Assembly: GCA_945868805.1 (NCBI GenBank)
Contig: CAMBMO010000002.1
Coordinates: 124,001-188,000, forward strand
DNA: 64,000 nt
Reading direction: 5' to 3'
From: Singulisphaera sp. GP187
Lineage (GTDB): Bacteria > Planctomycetota > Phycisphaerae > Phycisphaerales > SM1A02
Part shown: piece by piece, positions 18,048 to 27,160 of the stretch
Position numbering within the stretch: the stretch's first letter is position 1
Layout of the letters: each line of letters starts with the position of its first letter
Made by a program: the position numbers and the translations under genes
The notes under the pieces: generated by a model
Database searches by the model: none
Told to the model about the DNA's origin: nothing
Seen by the model: only the letters and a program-made list of their open reading frames with translations

Positions 18048-19093
18048 CCGACGCTGAGAGGAGCCGAACGGGGCGCGGCGCCAACATTCTCTTCGTCGTC
18101 GCAGCGTTCGTCGTCACGTGCGCGGGAGTTCGATCCGCGTCGACGATCATCATTCCCGTACTGGCAGCACTCTTCATCTCGACTGTCGCGTTGCCTCCAA
18201 TCGTCTGGCTTCAACGCAAGGGATCGCCACTCTGGCTTGGGGCAACGCTCGTACTCGCGTTCGTTCTCGGAGGACTGCTCCTCGCGGGAGTGATCGCCGC
18301 TGGCGCCGTGTCGACATTCTCTCAAAATCTTCCGGAATACACGGCAAGATTGCAGGATCAATTCCACTCGCTGGACGGTTGGTTCAAGCTTCGTGGGATC
18401 AATGTTGGAGACACTCCGCTCACCAACATTCTGAATCCTGCGGCACTTATGGGAGTGCTCGGATCGACGCTCGGCGCGCTCGTGGGCATCCTGCGCGACG
18501 GTGTTTTCGTGTTTCTCACGACATGTTTCATCTTGGCAGAGGCGGCGAGCATGCCGGCAAAACTTCGCGTCGCATTCTCGATCGATGAGACTGCGATGGG
18601 ACCATGGCGTCGGATCCTCGATGACATGACCATCTATCTTCACGTGAAGACGCAGACAAGTCTTCTGACCGCGATCCTCGTTGCGCTCTCGCTCTGGTGG
18701 ATCGGAGTTCCCTTTCCGCTCGCGCTCGGACTGCTCGCGTTCCTCCTGAACTTCGTGCCAGTTTTCGGTGCGATTCTCGCTGGAATTCCGGCAATTCTTC
18801 TCGCCTTAGTTCTGCTCGGACCGGGGAGCGCGTTGCTGGCCACCGCTATCTATACCGCGATCAATGTCGCCATTGGAAGCGTCGTCGAACCCAAGTTAAT
18901 GGGACATCGACTCGGCCTCTCAACGACGGTCGTCTTTCTTTCGCTCGTCTTTTGGGGATACATGCTTGGACCGGTCGGAATGCTTCTTGCGGTTCCCCTG
19001 ACGATGCTGGCAAAGATTCTGCTCGATCACACCAACGACTTGCGTTGGCTATCGATACTGCTCGGACCCGCGCCGAAGGAACCGACTAGGTGA
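18044..19093 (+). CDS. AI-2E family transporter
   Basis: 349 residues with about eight membrane helices. The pattern is typical of the PerM/YdiK/TqsA family: two helices at the N terminus (ILFVVAAFVVTCAGV and TIIIPVLAALFIS), a helix (LVLAFVLGGLLLAGV), a long amphipathic segment, and the conserved C-terminal cluster LLAFLLNFVPVFGAILAGIP (given by its ends LLAFLLNF and ILAGIP) and AINVAIGSVVEPKLMGHRLGLS (ends AINVAIGS, LMGHRLGLS). Substrates differ in the family, and the autoinducer-2 name should not be taken literally. TTG 18044 overlaps the DUF1080 stop (TTGA) and follows AGGAG by six bases. Its own stop overlaps the next GTG. Confidence 0.88.
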   Translation: MTDAERSRTGRGANILFVVAAFVVTCAGVRSASTIIIPVLAALFISTVALPPIVWLQRKGSPLWLGATLVLAFVLGGLLLAGVIAAGAVSTFSQNLPEYTARLQDQFHSLDGWFKLRGINVGDTPLTNILNPAALMGVLGSTLGALVGILRDGVFVFLTTCFILAEAASMPAKLRVAFSIDETAMGPWRRILDDMTIYLHVKTQTSLLTAILVALSLWWIGVPFPLALGLLAFLLNFVPVFGAILAGIPAILLALVLLGPGSALLATAIYTAINVAIGSVVEPKLMGHRLGLSTTVVFLSLVFWGYMLGPVGMLLAVPLTMLAKILLDHTNDLRWLSILLGPAPKEPTR

Positions 19094-19905
19094 GTGGTCA
19101 CGTCGAGCAGCAACTGCGCGCGGAACTCGGACGACTTGAAAGGCTGCTGGCACATGCTGGATTCCTTCTCGGCGAAGTGCGAGTCATCGACGAAGGAACA
19201 TGGGGACGACTCGACGCACTGGTCGAAGGAACAAATCTCGCAGGAAAGATTCAGATCCACTTGGGAAAGAAGGGTCGCGTCAGCATCGTTCCACAGGGAT
19301 CGGCGGCGGTGGCGATCGCCGCGGCAATTGGCGCACACGATGGAAGTGCGGTCAGTCCAAATCCACCGCGCCCGGTCGAAACACCGCGAGCAACCTGCGT
19401 TTCGCCACCAACCCCGGCAATTCGTGCCTCGACGGGTCGGCCTTCGACCACTCGAGCTTCTCGAGTGCGAGGGCGCGCCGGCGAACTCGTCGTCGATTGT
19501 TCAAAATTCGGTGGATCGCTCATCGGCCCGACGGAGTGGCGGGGAGTCGTCTACACCGACGAGGCGGCATGGCGCGAGATTTTTCACAGCCCCGTCTATG
19601 CGCGTGGGCACAACAATCTCGGTGAGTTTCTGGCGATCATCGACGCATGCCGGCGCATTGAGCGAGGTGAATTGACTTGCGCCACCCTTCTCAGTGATTC
19701 GAAGACTGCGCTGAGTTGGTTTCGCACCGGCAAGATCAAGACGACGATCGATGTCGAATCTGACTGCGACGCAGGGTTTGCGACCGAGGTGCGAGACGCA
19801 CGGGAGTGGCTCAACACTGCGGATCGGCCCAAGTGGTTTGGGATGATGTCGCGCTGGGATACATCGGAACGTGGCGAAAACCCGGCGGACTTCGGACGAA
19901 AGTAG
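19090..19905 (+). CDS. RNase H-like protein, GEFLAI/SDSKTA/PADFGRK class
   Basis: 271 residues. The C-terminal half (about 135-271) is an RNase H fold of the variant class known from Bacteroidetes: VVDCSKFGG with the first Asp, NNLGEFLAI with the Glu, LLSDSKTALSW with the second Asp, and the ending ENPADFGRK with the last Asp. All four acidic residues needed to bind two metals are present, so cleavage of RNA in RNA-DNA hybrids is likely. The N-terminal 90 residues (LAGKIQIHLGKKGRVSIVPQG) are not the usual RNase H hybrid-binding domain and I do not recognise them; a Pro/Thr/Arg-rich linker follows. GTG 19090 overlaps the transporter stop (GTGA). It ends 12 bases before the convergent HD-GYP gene. 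Confidence 0.75.
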   Translation: MSGHVEQQLRAELGRLERLLAHAGFLLGEVRVIDEGTWGRLDALVEGTNLAGKIQIHLGKKGRVSIVPQGSAAVAIAAAIGAHDGSAVSPNPPRPVETPRATCVSPPTPAIRASTGRPSTTRASRVRGRAGELVVDCSKFGGSLIGPTEWRGVVYTDEAAWREIFHSPVYARGHNNLGEFLAIIDACRRIERGELTCATLLSDSKTALSWFRTGKIKTTIDVESDCDAGFATEVRDAREWLNTADRPKWFGMMSRWDTSERGENPADFGRK

Positions 19906-19916
19906 TTGTCGACTCG

Positions 19917-21464
19917 TCACGAGACTTTGAGGTCGCCGGTCGCCGGCGCGCCAATGACCATCGCCGCAGCGAGGTCCGCCTCGCGGATGGAGAGAAAGAT
20001 TCGCCCGAGATCTGGGTCGAAATGCGTTCCGAGACACTTTTCGATTTCGATACGAACACTCTCGATCGACCTGGCCGGACGATAGAAGCGTGCGCTCGTC
20101 ATCGCATCGAAACAATCGGCGATACAGAGCACTCGCCCGAGGCGCGAAATCTTTTCCCCTTTCAGCTTGTACGGGTAGCCGCTGCCATCCCATCGCTCAT
20201 GATGCTCGACCACACCTGGAAGAAGGTCGCGCATCTGGGGAGTTTGCTCGAGAATCCTCCGTCCGTTTTCTGGATGCTCGCGGATCAGCGCGAACTCCGC
20301 TTCGTCAAGTTGAGTCGGCTTTCGCAAGATCGCGTCGGGAACATACATCTTTCCGATGTCATGCACGAGGCCGCATACCCTCGCCTGTTCGATGTGCTCT
20401 TCAGGTAACTCTGCCGCGCGAGCCAACATCATCGCGTATTCGCTCACTCGAAGCGAGTGACCGCGTGTGTATGGATCCTTGCTATCGATCGTCGCGATCA
20501 GTGCGAGCATCGTGCCCCCGAAGAGTTCTTGTTTCTCCAGGTCAAACCTCTTCTGCATGAGCCCGCGTTCGATGTTGGAGAGCGAGAGTCCCGCCAATCG
20601 CGCCACGGCGGCGGCAAATCGAACAGCTTCAGGCTCGTGTGACTCCGATCCGCTTCCAGTGCGATTGTCCAGATAGATCCAACCAAAGAACATCTTTCCT
20701 GCTTCGACGGGGACGCAAATCGCCTGCCGAATCGCCAACAACGCCAAACTCGCGTCGAGCGTCGCTCCCGCCGACGGACCGCTGCGATGAACGTAAATCC
20801 CGTTGCGCGAGCGTTTGATCAGACTTCGACTGACTTGCAATTCGCCACGCGCACCAATGATTGCACCCTTGTGTGCGATCACTCGAAACGATTGAGGATC
20901 GGCGCCCTCTCGAAGGAAGGCAACATTTGCGAATCCGGTCGCCGAAGAAAGCGACTCCACCGAGGCATGTCCGACCGCAGATTCGTCTTCTGCTTTCGAG
21001 AATTCTTCGCTCGCTTCAAGAAGACGCACCAGCATTCCTTGAGCCAGATCGGCAGGCGACTGGACGGCGGAAACTGCGACATACTCGCCTTCCGCATCAG
21101 GCTCCTCGATGACCGTTGGCGAGAACTCGGAGACTGTTTTGTCCGATGCGGGTCCCTCGACTTTGAACTTCCACGGAGCAATCTCCAGAACATCGGCGTG
21201 GCAAATTCTCACCTCGCGATGTGGCGTCAGTTTGACGCCGTTCAAATGCGTTCCTTTGGAAGATCCAAGGTCGCGAATGCGCCAGTGTCCCTGCTCGCGC
21301 CCGATACCTGGCGCCCAGTGAATTTCCGCATGAAGCCTTGACACTTGCTTCTGCGTCAGGTGAACCGAACACTCCGAAACTCGACCGATGGTGACGACGG
21401 TCGGCGGGACGAGGACGATGTCCAACTTGCCGTCGGTCGAACTTCCGATGAGATGCCATGACAT
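19917..21464 (-). CDS. FHA-GAF-HD-GYP signalling protein
   Basis: About 515 residues in three domains. Residues 1-105 are an FHA phosphothreonine-binding domain (VVTIGRVSECSVHL, VSRLHAEIHW, DLGSSKGTHLNG). About 150-320 is a GAF-like sensor (VSRSLIKRSRNGIYVHRS, CVPVEAGKMFFGWIYLDN). About 335-500 is an HD-GYP phosphodiesterase with RGHSLRVSEYA, GLVHDIGK (the HD pair), HHERWDGSGYP (the GYP motif), and DCFDAMTSAR. The HD-GYP domain breaks down cyclic di-GMP. The full set of metal residues seems to be present, so it is likely active, with output tuned by protein phosphorylation and a GAF ligand. I chose ATG 21464 (MSWHLIG), as FHA domains start this way; ATG 21506 is also possible. Confidence 0.87.
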   Translation of the reverse strand: MSWHLIGSSTDGKLDIVLVPPTVVTIGRVSECSVHLTQKQVSRLHAEIHWAPGIGREQGHWRIRDLGSSKGTHLNGVKLTPHREVRICHADVLEIAPWKFKVEGPASDKTVSEFSPTVIEEPDAEGEYVAVSAVQSPADLAQGMLVRLLEASEEFSKAEDESAVGHASVESLSSATGFANVAFLREGADPQSFRVIAHKGAIIGARGELQVSRSLIKRSRNGIYVHRSGPSAGATLDASLALLAIRQAICVPVEAGKMFFGWIYLDNRTGSGSESHEPEAVRFAAAVARLAGLSLSNIERGLMQKRFDLEKQELFGGTMLALIATIDSKDPYTRGHSLRVSEYAMMLARAAELPEEHIEQARVCGLVHDIGKMYVPDAILRKPTQLDEAEFALIREHPENGRRILEQTPQMRDLLPGVVEHHERWDGSGYPYKLKGEKISRLGRVLCIADCFDAMTSARFYRPARSIESVRIEIEKCLGTHFDPDLGRIFLSIREADLAAAMVIGAPATGDLKVS

Positions 21465-21546
21465 ATCGCTGATTATCACATGCGTGATCGAATCATGTTG
21501 GGGCATAGGTAAAAGACGGGGCATCCTCTGCGTGAAGCTCTGGTCG

Positions 21547-22428
21547 CTACGGTGCCACGTTTCCCGCAACACCAGCGGGATTCCAGATGACCTTGGGAGT
21601 GTTCCAGTCCCCGGCGGCTTGCGCTGGATCCCGACTTCCTTGCACCGATCGGGTCGCGACATCGTTGAGAGCATGTGCCACATGCCCATCGACGAAGACC
21701 AAATGGCCTCCCTCAAAGTGCCGATTCGGGAACGCATGCCAATCTGCATTGCAGAGATCAAGTGCAGCGCCGCGGTGCGGATCAACCGCACTCAACTCGG
21801 ACCTGCGCGACCTCGACTCGAGCATCAAGACCGTTTCAGCCGCCTTCGAAATCTGGTGCATCGTCATCACCTTGCTTCGATCTGGAATCGGATTCGCGGG
21901 AGTCGCTGTCGCGATGGAATCGTTGAGTCGACAATTCGGAACATAGTTGAAATAGAAGGCCATATCCGTCGAATACTGCCACGGCGCATTTGATTCGGGA
22001 TCTGCGGCAGGATCGATCCAGATCGATCGAGATCCTGGCAGAGGAATTCCGTCGTCACCGGACCATCCGGTCGCAACGAGCTTGTCGTATGGCTGCTCGT
22101 CGGCGAAGTCTGGAAGCGAGTTCGCCCAAAACGCACGCTCGAGAAGATTGGCTTCCATCTCGGCACTCGCGGACCTGCCGAGGCCTTCATTGCCCTCCCA
22201 GGGCAATCGATCCTTGTTGACCGTCGAATAATTGATCGTCGCCGCGCCCCACTGCTTCAGATTGGATTGGCTTGCCGCCGCTCGGCTTGATCTCCGCGCC
22301 ATTGCGACCGCTGGGATAAGGAGTCCTGCCAGGAGCGCGATAATCCCGATGACCACGAGGATCTCGACGAGCGTAAACCCACGATGGGGGTGATCCGGGT
22401 GACTCGAGTGATTCGAGCGGGAATTCAT
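21547..22428 (-). CDS. Type II secretion-like pseudopilin (prepilin-type cleavage site)
   Basis: 293 residues. A positively charged leader with several His residues is followed by GFTLVEILVVIGIIALLAGLL (ends GFTLVE and LLAGLL), the type IV prepilin signal cut before Phe and methylated, with Glu at position 5. The rest has no cysteine-linked pilin loop I can recognise but includes an H-x-GG-HLVFVDGH motif near residue 240 (FEGGHLVFVDGHV), common in planctomycete pseudopilins. This type is abundant in Planctomycetes, often away from any secretion genes, as here. Its function is unknown; a role in a type II-like pseudopilus or surface assembly is inference. The downstream FHA gene begins about 80 bases later. 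Confidence 0.8.
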   Translation of the reverse strand: MNSRSNHSSHPDHPHRGFTLVEILVVIGIIALLAGLLIPAVAMARRSSRAAASQSNLKQWGAATINYSTVNKDRLPWEGNEGLGRSASAEMEANLLERAFWANSLPDFADEQPYDKLVATGWSGDDGIPLPGSRSIWIDPAADPESNAPWQYSTDMAFYFNYVPNCRLNDSIATATPANPIPDRSKVMTMHQISKAAETVLMLESRSRRSELSAVDPHRGAALDLCNADWHAFPNRHFEGGHLVFVDGHVAHALNDVATRSVQGSRDPAQAAGDWNTPKVIWNPAGVAGNVAP

Positions 22429-22466
22429 GTTCGAATACTAGCCCAACCTGAACAAAAGTCCAGAAT

Positions 22467-24419
22467 TCATTCGGTCGGTCGAGGCTGATCGCTCGGCTCT
22501 CGCACCAAAGCATTCGCCTTCTCTTCGTTCTCGTATCCAGAGACAAGACGCCGTAAGAGGGCACGAACGGTTGCGACATCGTGTTGATCGAGCGCTGCCT
22601 CGAGGCAATCAAGTTGTGGTTCGAGTTCCTCCCATGGAATGAACGGTTCGTGAGCTTGCAGGATCGCCACATGTTCGGTGGGACCGCAACGATCACCGAT
22701 AAGGAGTTCCTCGGCAAGTTTTTCTCCAGGTCTTAAGCCAGTCACTTGAATCGCGATGTCGCCTAGGGGTTGTGTCGCGGACTTCTCGCTGTAACCGGCG
22801 AGTCGAATCATGTTTCGTGCGAGATCGATGATGCGGATGGGCTCTCCCATGTCCAGAACGAAAACTTCGCCACCGCGACCCATCGCTCCCGCCTGTATCA
22901 CGAGCGACGATGCCTCTGGGATCGTCATGAAGTACCGCTCCATCTGAGGATCCGTGACCGTCACTGGACCTCCCGACCGGATCTGTTCGGTAAAGAGAGG
23001 AACAACCGAACCACTCGATCCAAGCACGTTTCCGAATCGAACGATCGTGAACCGCGTTGACCGCTCGAAATCCCGGCGATTTGGCACCGTAGCTCGCTGA
23101 GGACGCTGGGTATCCGCGAGCGCCTGCAAGCAAATCTCCGCGAGTCGCTTGCTCGCGCCCATGACACTGCTCGGGCGAACCGCCTTGTCCGTCGAGATGA
23201 GCACAAATGACTCCACTCCCGCTCTCGTCGCCGCTTGCGCTGCTCGCAGAGTTCCGATGGCATTCACGCTCACACCCTCGATCTCGTTCGCCTCGACGAT
23301 CGGAACGTGCTTGTACGCCGCTGCGTGAAAGACTGTCCCAATGAGATGATCCGTCATGACGCGCTCAAGTCGAACGCGATCAAGGACCGATCCGAGGACC
23401 GCCGTGATGTGAACACCACTCGACGAACCCGCTATCCCGCGCAATTCATTCTCAATGGCGTACAAATTGAACTCGGAGTTGTCGAGCACGACCAACCGCC
23501 GAGGTCCGAGTCGAAGTGCCTGCCGAGCGATCTCCGAACCGATCGATCCACCCGCTCCTGTGACGAGTACGTTTGCCCCGCTTATATTTCTACAAAGCAG
23601 TTCGCCAATGGGCTCCACGGCTGGACGCCCCAGAAGATCGGCGATCTGCAACTGCCGAACCGAGTCAATTCGCGCCGTGCCCTCGGCGATCTCCTTCAGT
23701 GTTGGAACCAGCATCACTCGCAATCCAATCGCGGTCAGCTCTTGAAAGATTTCGCGTCGCCGACGACGCGACGACTCCGGCAATGCGAGCAGAACCGTGT
23801 CGACCCGAAGTGTGCGAACGACATCCCGAATGTCCGATGCCGAGTGGACCCGCAGACTGCGAATTTCGCTTCCCACCCGAGCATCGTCGTCATCGATGAA
23901 GCCGACGATGTTCGATCGCTGATCCTGCGAGAGCATCGCAACCAATCCCGCGCCGACATCGCCCGCGCCGTAGATCAGCGTTCGGGAACTCGCTCGCCGA
24001 GACATTCGCCCAATGAGATATCGCGCGAGTGCGCGCGATGTCCCGATCCCGAGCATGGCTGCCATCCAGAAAATGAGAATCGAGGATCGCGGCAGACCCT
24101 GGGCGCGGTTGTCCATAAGAGCGATGCACCCGAGAAGGAGCGCCATGGCAGTCACCGCGTATCCGACACGGACCGCGAACTGAAGCCCGACATACCTCGT
24201 GATTTCTCGGTACAAGCCGAATCCGAAACAACAGGGAATCCCGATTGCGCCTGCGACCAAACAGAGCACGACGATTGATCGATCACCAAGATCTGGCCAC
24301 CACCCGCCGAGTCGCAGCGCGATCGACGCCCACATCGCAGATGCGAGAATCGTGACATCCACGCCGAGCGCGACTGCCTTTTTCCCCCGGCGGGGAAGTC
24401 GTTCGAGGAACGAAACCAT
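22467..24419 (-). CDS. Membrane-bound nucleotide-sugar 4,6-dehydratase/epimerase (CapD/WbpM type)
   Basis: 650 residues. The N-terminal 150 residues hold about four membrane helices. A Rossmann-like CoA-binding-type domain (RTLIYGAGDVGAGLV) and then the short-chain dehydrogenase domain follow, with VTGAGGSIGSEIARQ binding NAD, HAAAYKHVPIVE, STDKAVRPSSVMGASKR, RFGNVLGSSGSVVPLF, and GEVFVLDMGEP. The catalytic Tyr is replaced by Met (VMGASK), as in the Ser-Met-Lys group of inverting dehydratases. It converts UDP-N-acetylglucosamine to a 4-keto-6-deoxy sugar for O-antigen, capsule or glycoprotein sugars. No other glycan genes are nearby. I chose ATG 24419, because the frame upstream runs through a tRNA gene. 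Confidence 0.9.
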   Translation of the reverse strand: MVSFLERLPRRGKKAVALGVDVTILASAMWASIALRLGGWWPDLGDRSIVVLCLVAGAIGIPCCFGFGLYREITRYVGLQFAVRVGYAVTAMALLLGCIALMDNRAQGLPRSSILIFWMAAMLGIGTSRALARYLIGRMSRRASSRTLIYGAGDVGAGLVAMLSQDQRSNIVGFIDDDDARVGSEIRSLRVHSASDIRDVVRTLRVDTVLLALPESSRRRRREIFQELTAIGLRVMLVPTLKEIAEGTARIDSVRQLQIADLLGRPAVEPIGELLCRNISGANVLVTGAGGSIGSEIARQALRLGPRRLVVLDNSEFNLYAIENELRGIAGSSSGVHITAVLGSVLDRVRLERVMTDHLIGTVFHAAAYKHVPIVEANEIEGVSVNAIGTLRAAQAATRAGVESFVLISTDKAVRPSSVMGASKRLAEICLQALADTQRPQRATVPNRRDFERSTRFTIVRFGNVLGSSGSVVPLFTEQIRSGGPVTVTDPQMERYFMTIPEASSLVIQAGAMGRGGEVFVLDMGEPIRIIDLARNMIRLAGYSEKSATQPLGDIAIQVTGLRPGEKLAEELLIGDRCGPTEHVAILQAHEPFIPWEELEPQLDCLEAALDQHDVATVRALLRRLVSGYENEEKANALVREPSDQPRPTE

Positions 24420-24481
24420 TGTTTGAAGCCTACCACCGCTCGATCCTCGCTGCGCGAATGCTGGAGACTTTCGCCCCAAAG

Positions 24482-24565
24482 TAGGCCTGCCGGGACTTGA
24501 ACCCGGATGAGGGTGAGCTCTGCGGATTTTAAGTCCGCTGCGTCTGCCAATTCCGCCACAGGCCT
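24482..24565 (-). tRNA. tRNA-Leu (anticodon TAA)
   Basis: Read on the minus strand: acceptor AGGCCTG pairs with CAGGCCT, then TGGCGGAATTGGCAGACGC in the D arm, anticodon loop CTTAAAA (anticodon TAA), a long class II variable arm, T arm CCGGG-TTCAAGT-CCCGG, and discriminator A. CCA is not encoded. Confidence 0.95.
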
Positions 24566-24650
24566 TTAATTTGTACGACTCAACGAACGCTCGCAATCGT
24601 ATCTCCAAAGCAACACTCAAACCAAGAGCAAGATTCATCGCGTGTAGCCT

Positions 24651-25844
24651 TTGAGAGTGCCTTCCCCGTCGCGATCGACCGATCAATCGCCTGCTCTGGC
24701 CGGAATCAAGGTCATCGATCTTGGGAGAGTGCTTTCTGCCCCCTTCACCACTTCTGTCCTCGCGTCCCTTGGCGCGCGAGTGATCAAGGTGGAGCGACCC
24801 GGAACCGGCGACGATTCGCGCGCATTCGGCCCGCATCTCGGTGATAAGAGCCTTTACTTCACGAGCGTCAACTGCGACAAGGAGTCGATCGCACTGGATC
24901 TCAAATGCGAGGCTGATCGCGCAATCTTCGAAGCGCTTCTCGACGATGCCGATGTCCTCGTCGAGAATTTCTCCCCCGGCGTCATGGAAAGATTCGGATA
25001 TGGGTGGCCCGTTGTGCACGAACGCTGGCCACGGCTGATCTATGGGGCACTCTCGGGATTCGGGATGACTGGTCCGCTTTCGCCCAAACCCGCCTATGAC
25101 ATCGTCGCGCAGGCGCTCAGCGGTGTGATGAGTTTGAATGGATTCGAGGGTGGACAGCCGATGAGGGTCGGCATCTCCATTGGAGATCTCGTCGCAGGTC
25201 TCTACTTGGCGCTTGGCATCGTCGGCGCGATCCACAAACGCACTCGAACAAACGAAGGTTGCCTGATCGATGTTGCGATGCTCGACTCCCAGATCGCGTT
25301 CTTGGAATCGGCTGTCACTACATGCACTGGCACTGGTGTCGTCCCGACTGCGCATGGAACGCGTCACCCATCGATCGTTCCGTTCCAGGCTTTCAAGTGC
25401 GCGGACCGCTGGATTGTGATCGGCGCGGGAAACAACAACCTCTTTGCCGCTCTTTGCACTGCACTTGGGAGCCCGGATCTCGCGAACCGTCCCGAGTATG
25501 CCACAAACGCTGCTCGTTCTGCGCGAGCGGATGACCTTGAGACGGATCTGAATCGGATCTTGGGAACACGCAACGCCGAAGAGTGGCTCGCGCTTCTCAG
25601 TGCGGCTGGGGTTCCTTCCGCCGCGGTCCAATCCGTCGCAGAGATGATTGCGATGCCACAGGTAGCCGCTCGCAACATGATCGTCCCCATCGAGGATTCT
25701 TCGCTCGGAACCACGCGTGTCCCGGGAAACCCGATCAAGATGAGTTCGGTGACGCCGCGCACTTCCCGCCGGGCTGCGCCGGACCTCGACCAACACCGGA
25801 GTCAAATCTTGGCGGAATTGTCGGGGCGAAAACCGCGTCCATAA
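24651..25844 (+). CDS. Class III (CaiB/BaiF) CoA-transferase
   Basis: 397 residues with the family III signature: LAGIKVIDLGRVLSAPF at the N terminus, LGARVIKVERPGTGDDSR with nucleotide binding, NCDKESIALDL, DVLVENFSPGVMERFG with the conserved catalytic Asp of this family (the Asp before the VLVENF block), SGFGMTGP, YDIVAQALSG, and GEPxR-like PMRVGISIGD. These enzymes move CoA between carboxylic acids; the acyl group is unknown. Start could be TTG 24651 or GTG 24657; no strong ribosome site is visible. It is not near other acyl-CoA genes. The next gene begins 16 bases after its stop. Confidence 0.88.
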   Translation: MRVPSPSRSTDQSPALAGIKVIDLGRVLSAPFTTSVLASLGARVIKVERPGTGDDSRAFGPHLGDKSLYFTSVNCDKESIALDLKCEADRAIFEALLDDADVLVENFSPGVMERFGYGWPVVHERWPRLIYGALSGFGMTGPLSPKPAYDIVAQALSGVMSLNGFEGGQPMRVGISIGDLVAGLYLALGIVGAIHKRTRTNEGCLIDVAMLDSQIAFLESAVTTCTGTGVVPTAHGTRHPSIVPFQAFKCADRWIVIGAGNNNLFAALCTALGSPDLANRPEYATNAARSARADDLETDLNRILGTRNAEEWLALLSAAGVPSAAVQSVAEMIAMPQVAARNMIVPIEDSSLGTTRVPGNPIKMSSVTPRTSRRAAPDLDQHRSQILAELSGRKPRP

Positions 25845-25859
25845 GCGTAAACTGTTGAC

Positions 25860-26276
25860 GTGGAGCAGGATATTGAACGAGCGACCCTCTGGTTTCTCGC
25901 CGCAGGCGCGATGGATGCAGCGTCAGGTGAGGGTGCGCGGGAACACCGACCGTCCGCCGCGGGACTCTTCGCTCAAGCGATTCTGGGATTTTCTGAAGAT
26001 GCGTGCATCGAAGGCAAGTCCTCCAAACGAATCAGTCGGCTGACTCTGATCGACTGCCTGTCCGGGGTTGCAGCTCTGCCGATCGACTTGCGGGAAAAAT
26101 TCTTGACTGGCGCGCTCATGATCGCGCTCCTCGACCGCAGGATGGATCCTGCGGAAGTGCGATGGGCATCTGCGCTTGCCAGCGCGATGCGACTCTCATC
26201 ACAGCAGGTCGAGGAGTGCTGCCTCGGAGCCCGAATCCTCACCGATATGTTGCATCCCGCCGTCGACCCAACATGA
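25860..26276 (+). CDS. Small helical protein, possibly TerB-like
   Basis: 138 residues, GTG start. The sequence is nearly all helix, with FLTGALMIALLDRRMDPAEVRW (ends FLTGALM and PAEVRW) and ASAMRLSSQQVEE, which resemble the pattern of TerB-like domains (helix, acidic turn, helix). It is a weak match and I would not assign a function from it. It lies 16 bases after the CoA-transferase gene and 3 bases before the DUF4145 gene, so these three are probably one transcript. Confidence 0.55.
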   Translation: MEQDIERATLWFLAAGAMDAASGEGAREHRPSAAGLFAQAILGFSEDACIEGKSSKRISRLTLIDCLSGVAALPIDLREKFLTGALMIALLDRRMDPAEVRWASALASAMRLSSQQVEECCLGARILTDMLHPAVDPT

Positions 26277-26279
26277 CCC

Positions 26280-27092
26280 ATGGAAGAGTTGAATTCAAAC
26301 TTCAGATTCCTTGAGGGGTTAGATCCCCGGCTTTCGAAGCTTGGCAAGCAGGCGGAGTGCTATGTTCACTCCGACCCCGAAGCGTGCCTCTTCAAGTTGC
26401 GTCTCATGGTCGAGATGATGGCGTCGACTCTCGCTCGAATCACGCTTGGGAATGCGCTGCCTCCTGAGCTAGGCGTCACCCTCGGCGAACTCGAGCGCAC
26501 TGGCGTCCTGCCACGCTCCGAGGCGGACCAGATGCACGCGATTCGGCGCGATGGGAATTCTGCCGTGCACGGAGGAGTCTCACCTCCATCGACGGCACTC
26601 CGTCGATTGCGAGATGCGTATGCATTGAGCCACTGGTACAGCCGATCGATGACCCACGATGCGCAGCAGCTTGCGGATCCATTTCACTCCCCGAAGACCA
26701 TCGCCGCGGACAATGTGGTCAACCCCCAAGTCGCTGCAGCAGAGACACTTGAGGATCAAATCGCCCAGCGTCGACGAAGGACTCGTCAGGCTCTCATGCT
26801 CTTCAGTGACGAACACGAACGCCAGATTTTGTCAGCGAGATACAGGTCCGAACTCGAGGGCCTCGATGCGGTCGCTGCGACGGCAGGAGAGTCGGACATC
26901 GACGCCGAGTCGATGGCAATCATCATGGCTCTTGAACTCGAACAACTCCTCGAGCATCCGACATTTGGTCGCGCGAGTCGCGACGCGCGTCGCGAGGCCG
27001 AAGCTCAGCTGGCGGCAGTGAAGCGACGACTCGATGACCAGGAGTCAATGTTTCGCGAGGCACGCGAACGATTGACGACAGAAAATTTCTAG
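26280..27092 (+). CDS. Solitary DUF4145 domain protein
   Basis: 270 residues. The N-terminal 120 residues match the DUF4145 domain seen at the front of type I restriction HsdR proteins and similar helicases: NFRFLEGLDPRL, LGKQAECYVHSDPEACLFKLR (ends LGKQAEC and LFKLR), ALPPELG, and MHAIRRDGNSAVHGG. Here no helicase or nuclease domain follows. Instead the C-terminal half is a coiled coil with many Ala, Glu, Arg and Gln residues (QRRRRTRQALML, DDQESMFREARERL). It may be a sensor or adaptor using the DUF4145 fold, but this is inference. It is translated from the ATG just after the TerB-like gene. Confidence 0.72.
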   Translation: MEELNSNFRFLEGLDPRLSKLGKQAECYVHSDPEACLFKLRLMVEMMASTLARITLGNALPPELGVTLGELERTGVLPRSEADQMHAIRRDGNSAVHGGVSPPSTALRRLRDAYALSHWYSRSMTHDAQQLADPFHSPKTIAADNVVNPQVAAAETLEDQIAQRRRRTRQALMLFSDEHERQILSARYRSELEGLDAVAATAGESDIDAESMAIIMALELEQLLEHPTFGRASRDARREAEAQLAAVKRRLDDQESMFREARERLTTENF

Positions 27093-27146
27093 TTGAACGA
27101 TCGATTCTCCCGAAGCCTTGTATCGAAGCGGTGTACATTCACCGCC

Positions 27147-27153
27147 AAGGAGG
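27147..27153 (+). promoter_or_regulatory. Strong ribosome binding site for the acidic protein gene
   Basis: AAGGAGG, seven bases before ATG 27161, is the best Shine-Dalgarno match in this area. It fixes the start and supports the small gene as real. Confidence 0.75.
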
Positions 27154-27160
27154 ATCGACC

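Noticed and set aside
24420..25805. Upstream extension of the nucleotide-sugar dehydratase frame by 462 codons
   Set aside because: It runs through tRNA-Leu and antisense to the CoA-transferase, and the true membrane domain starts at 24419.
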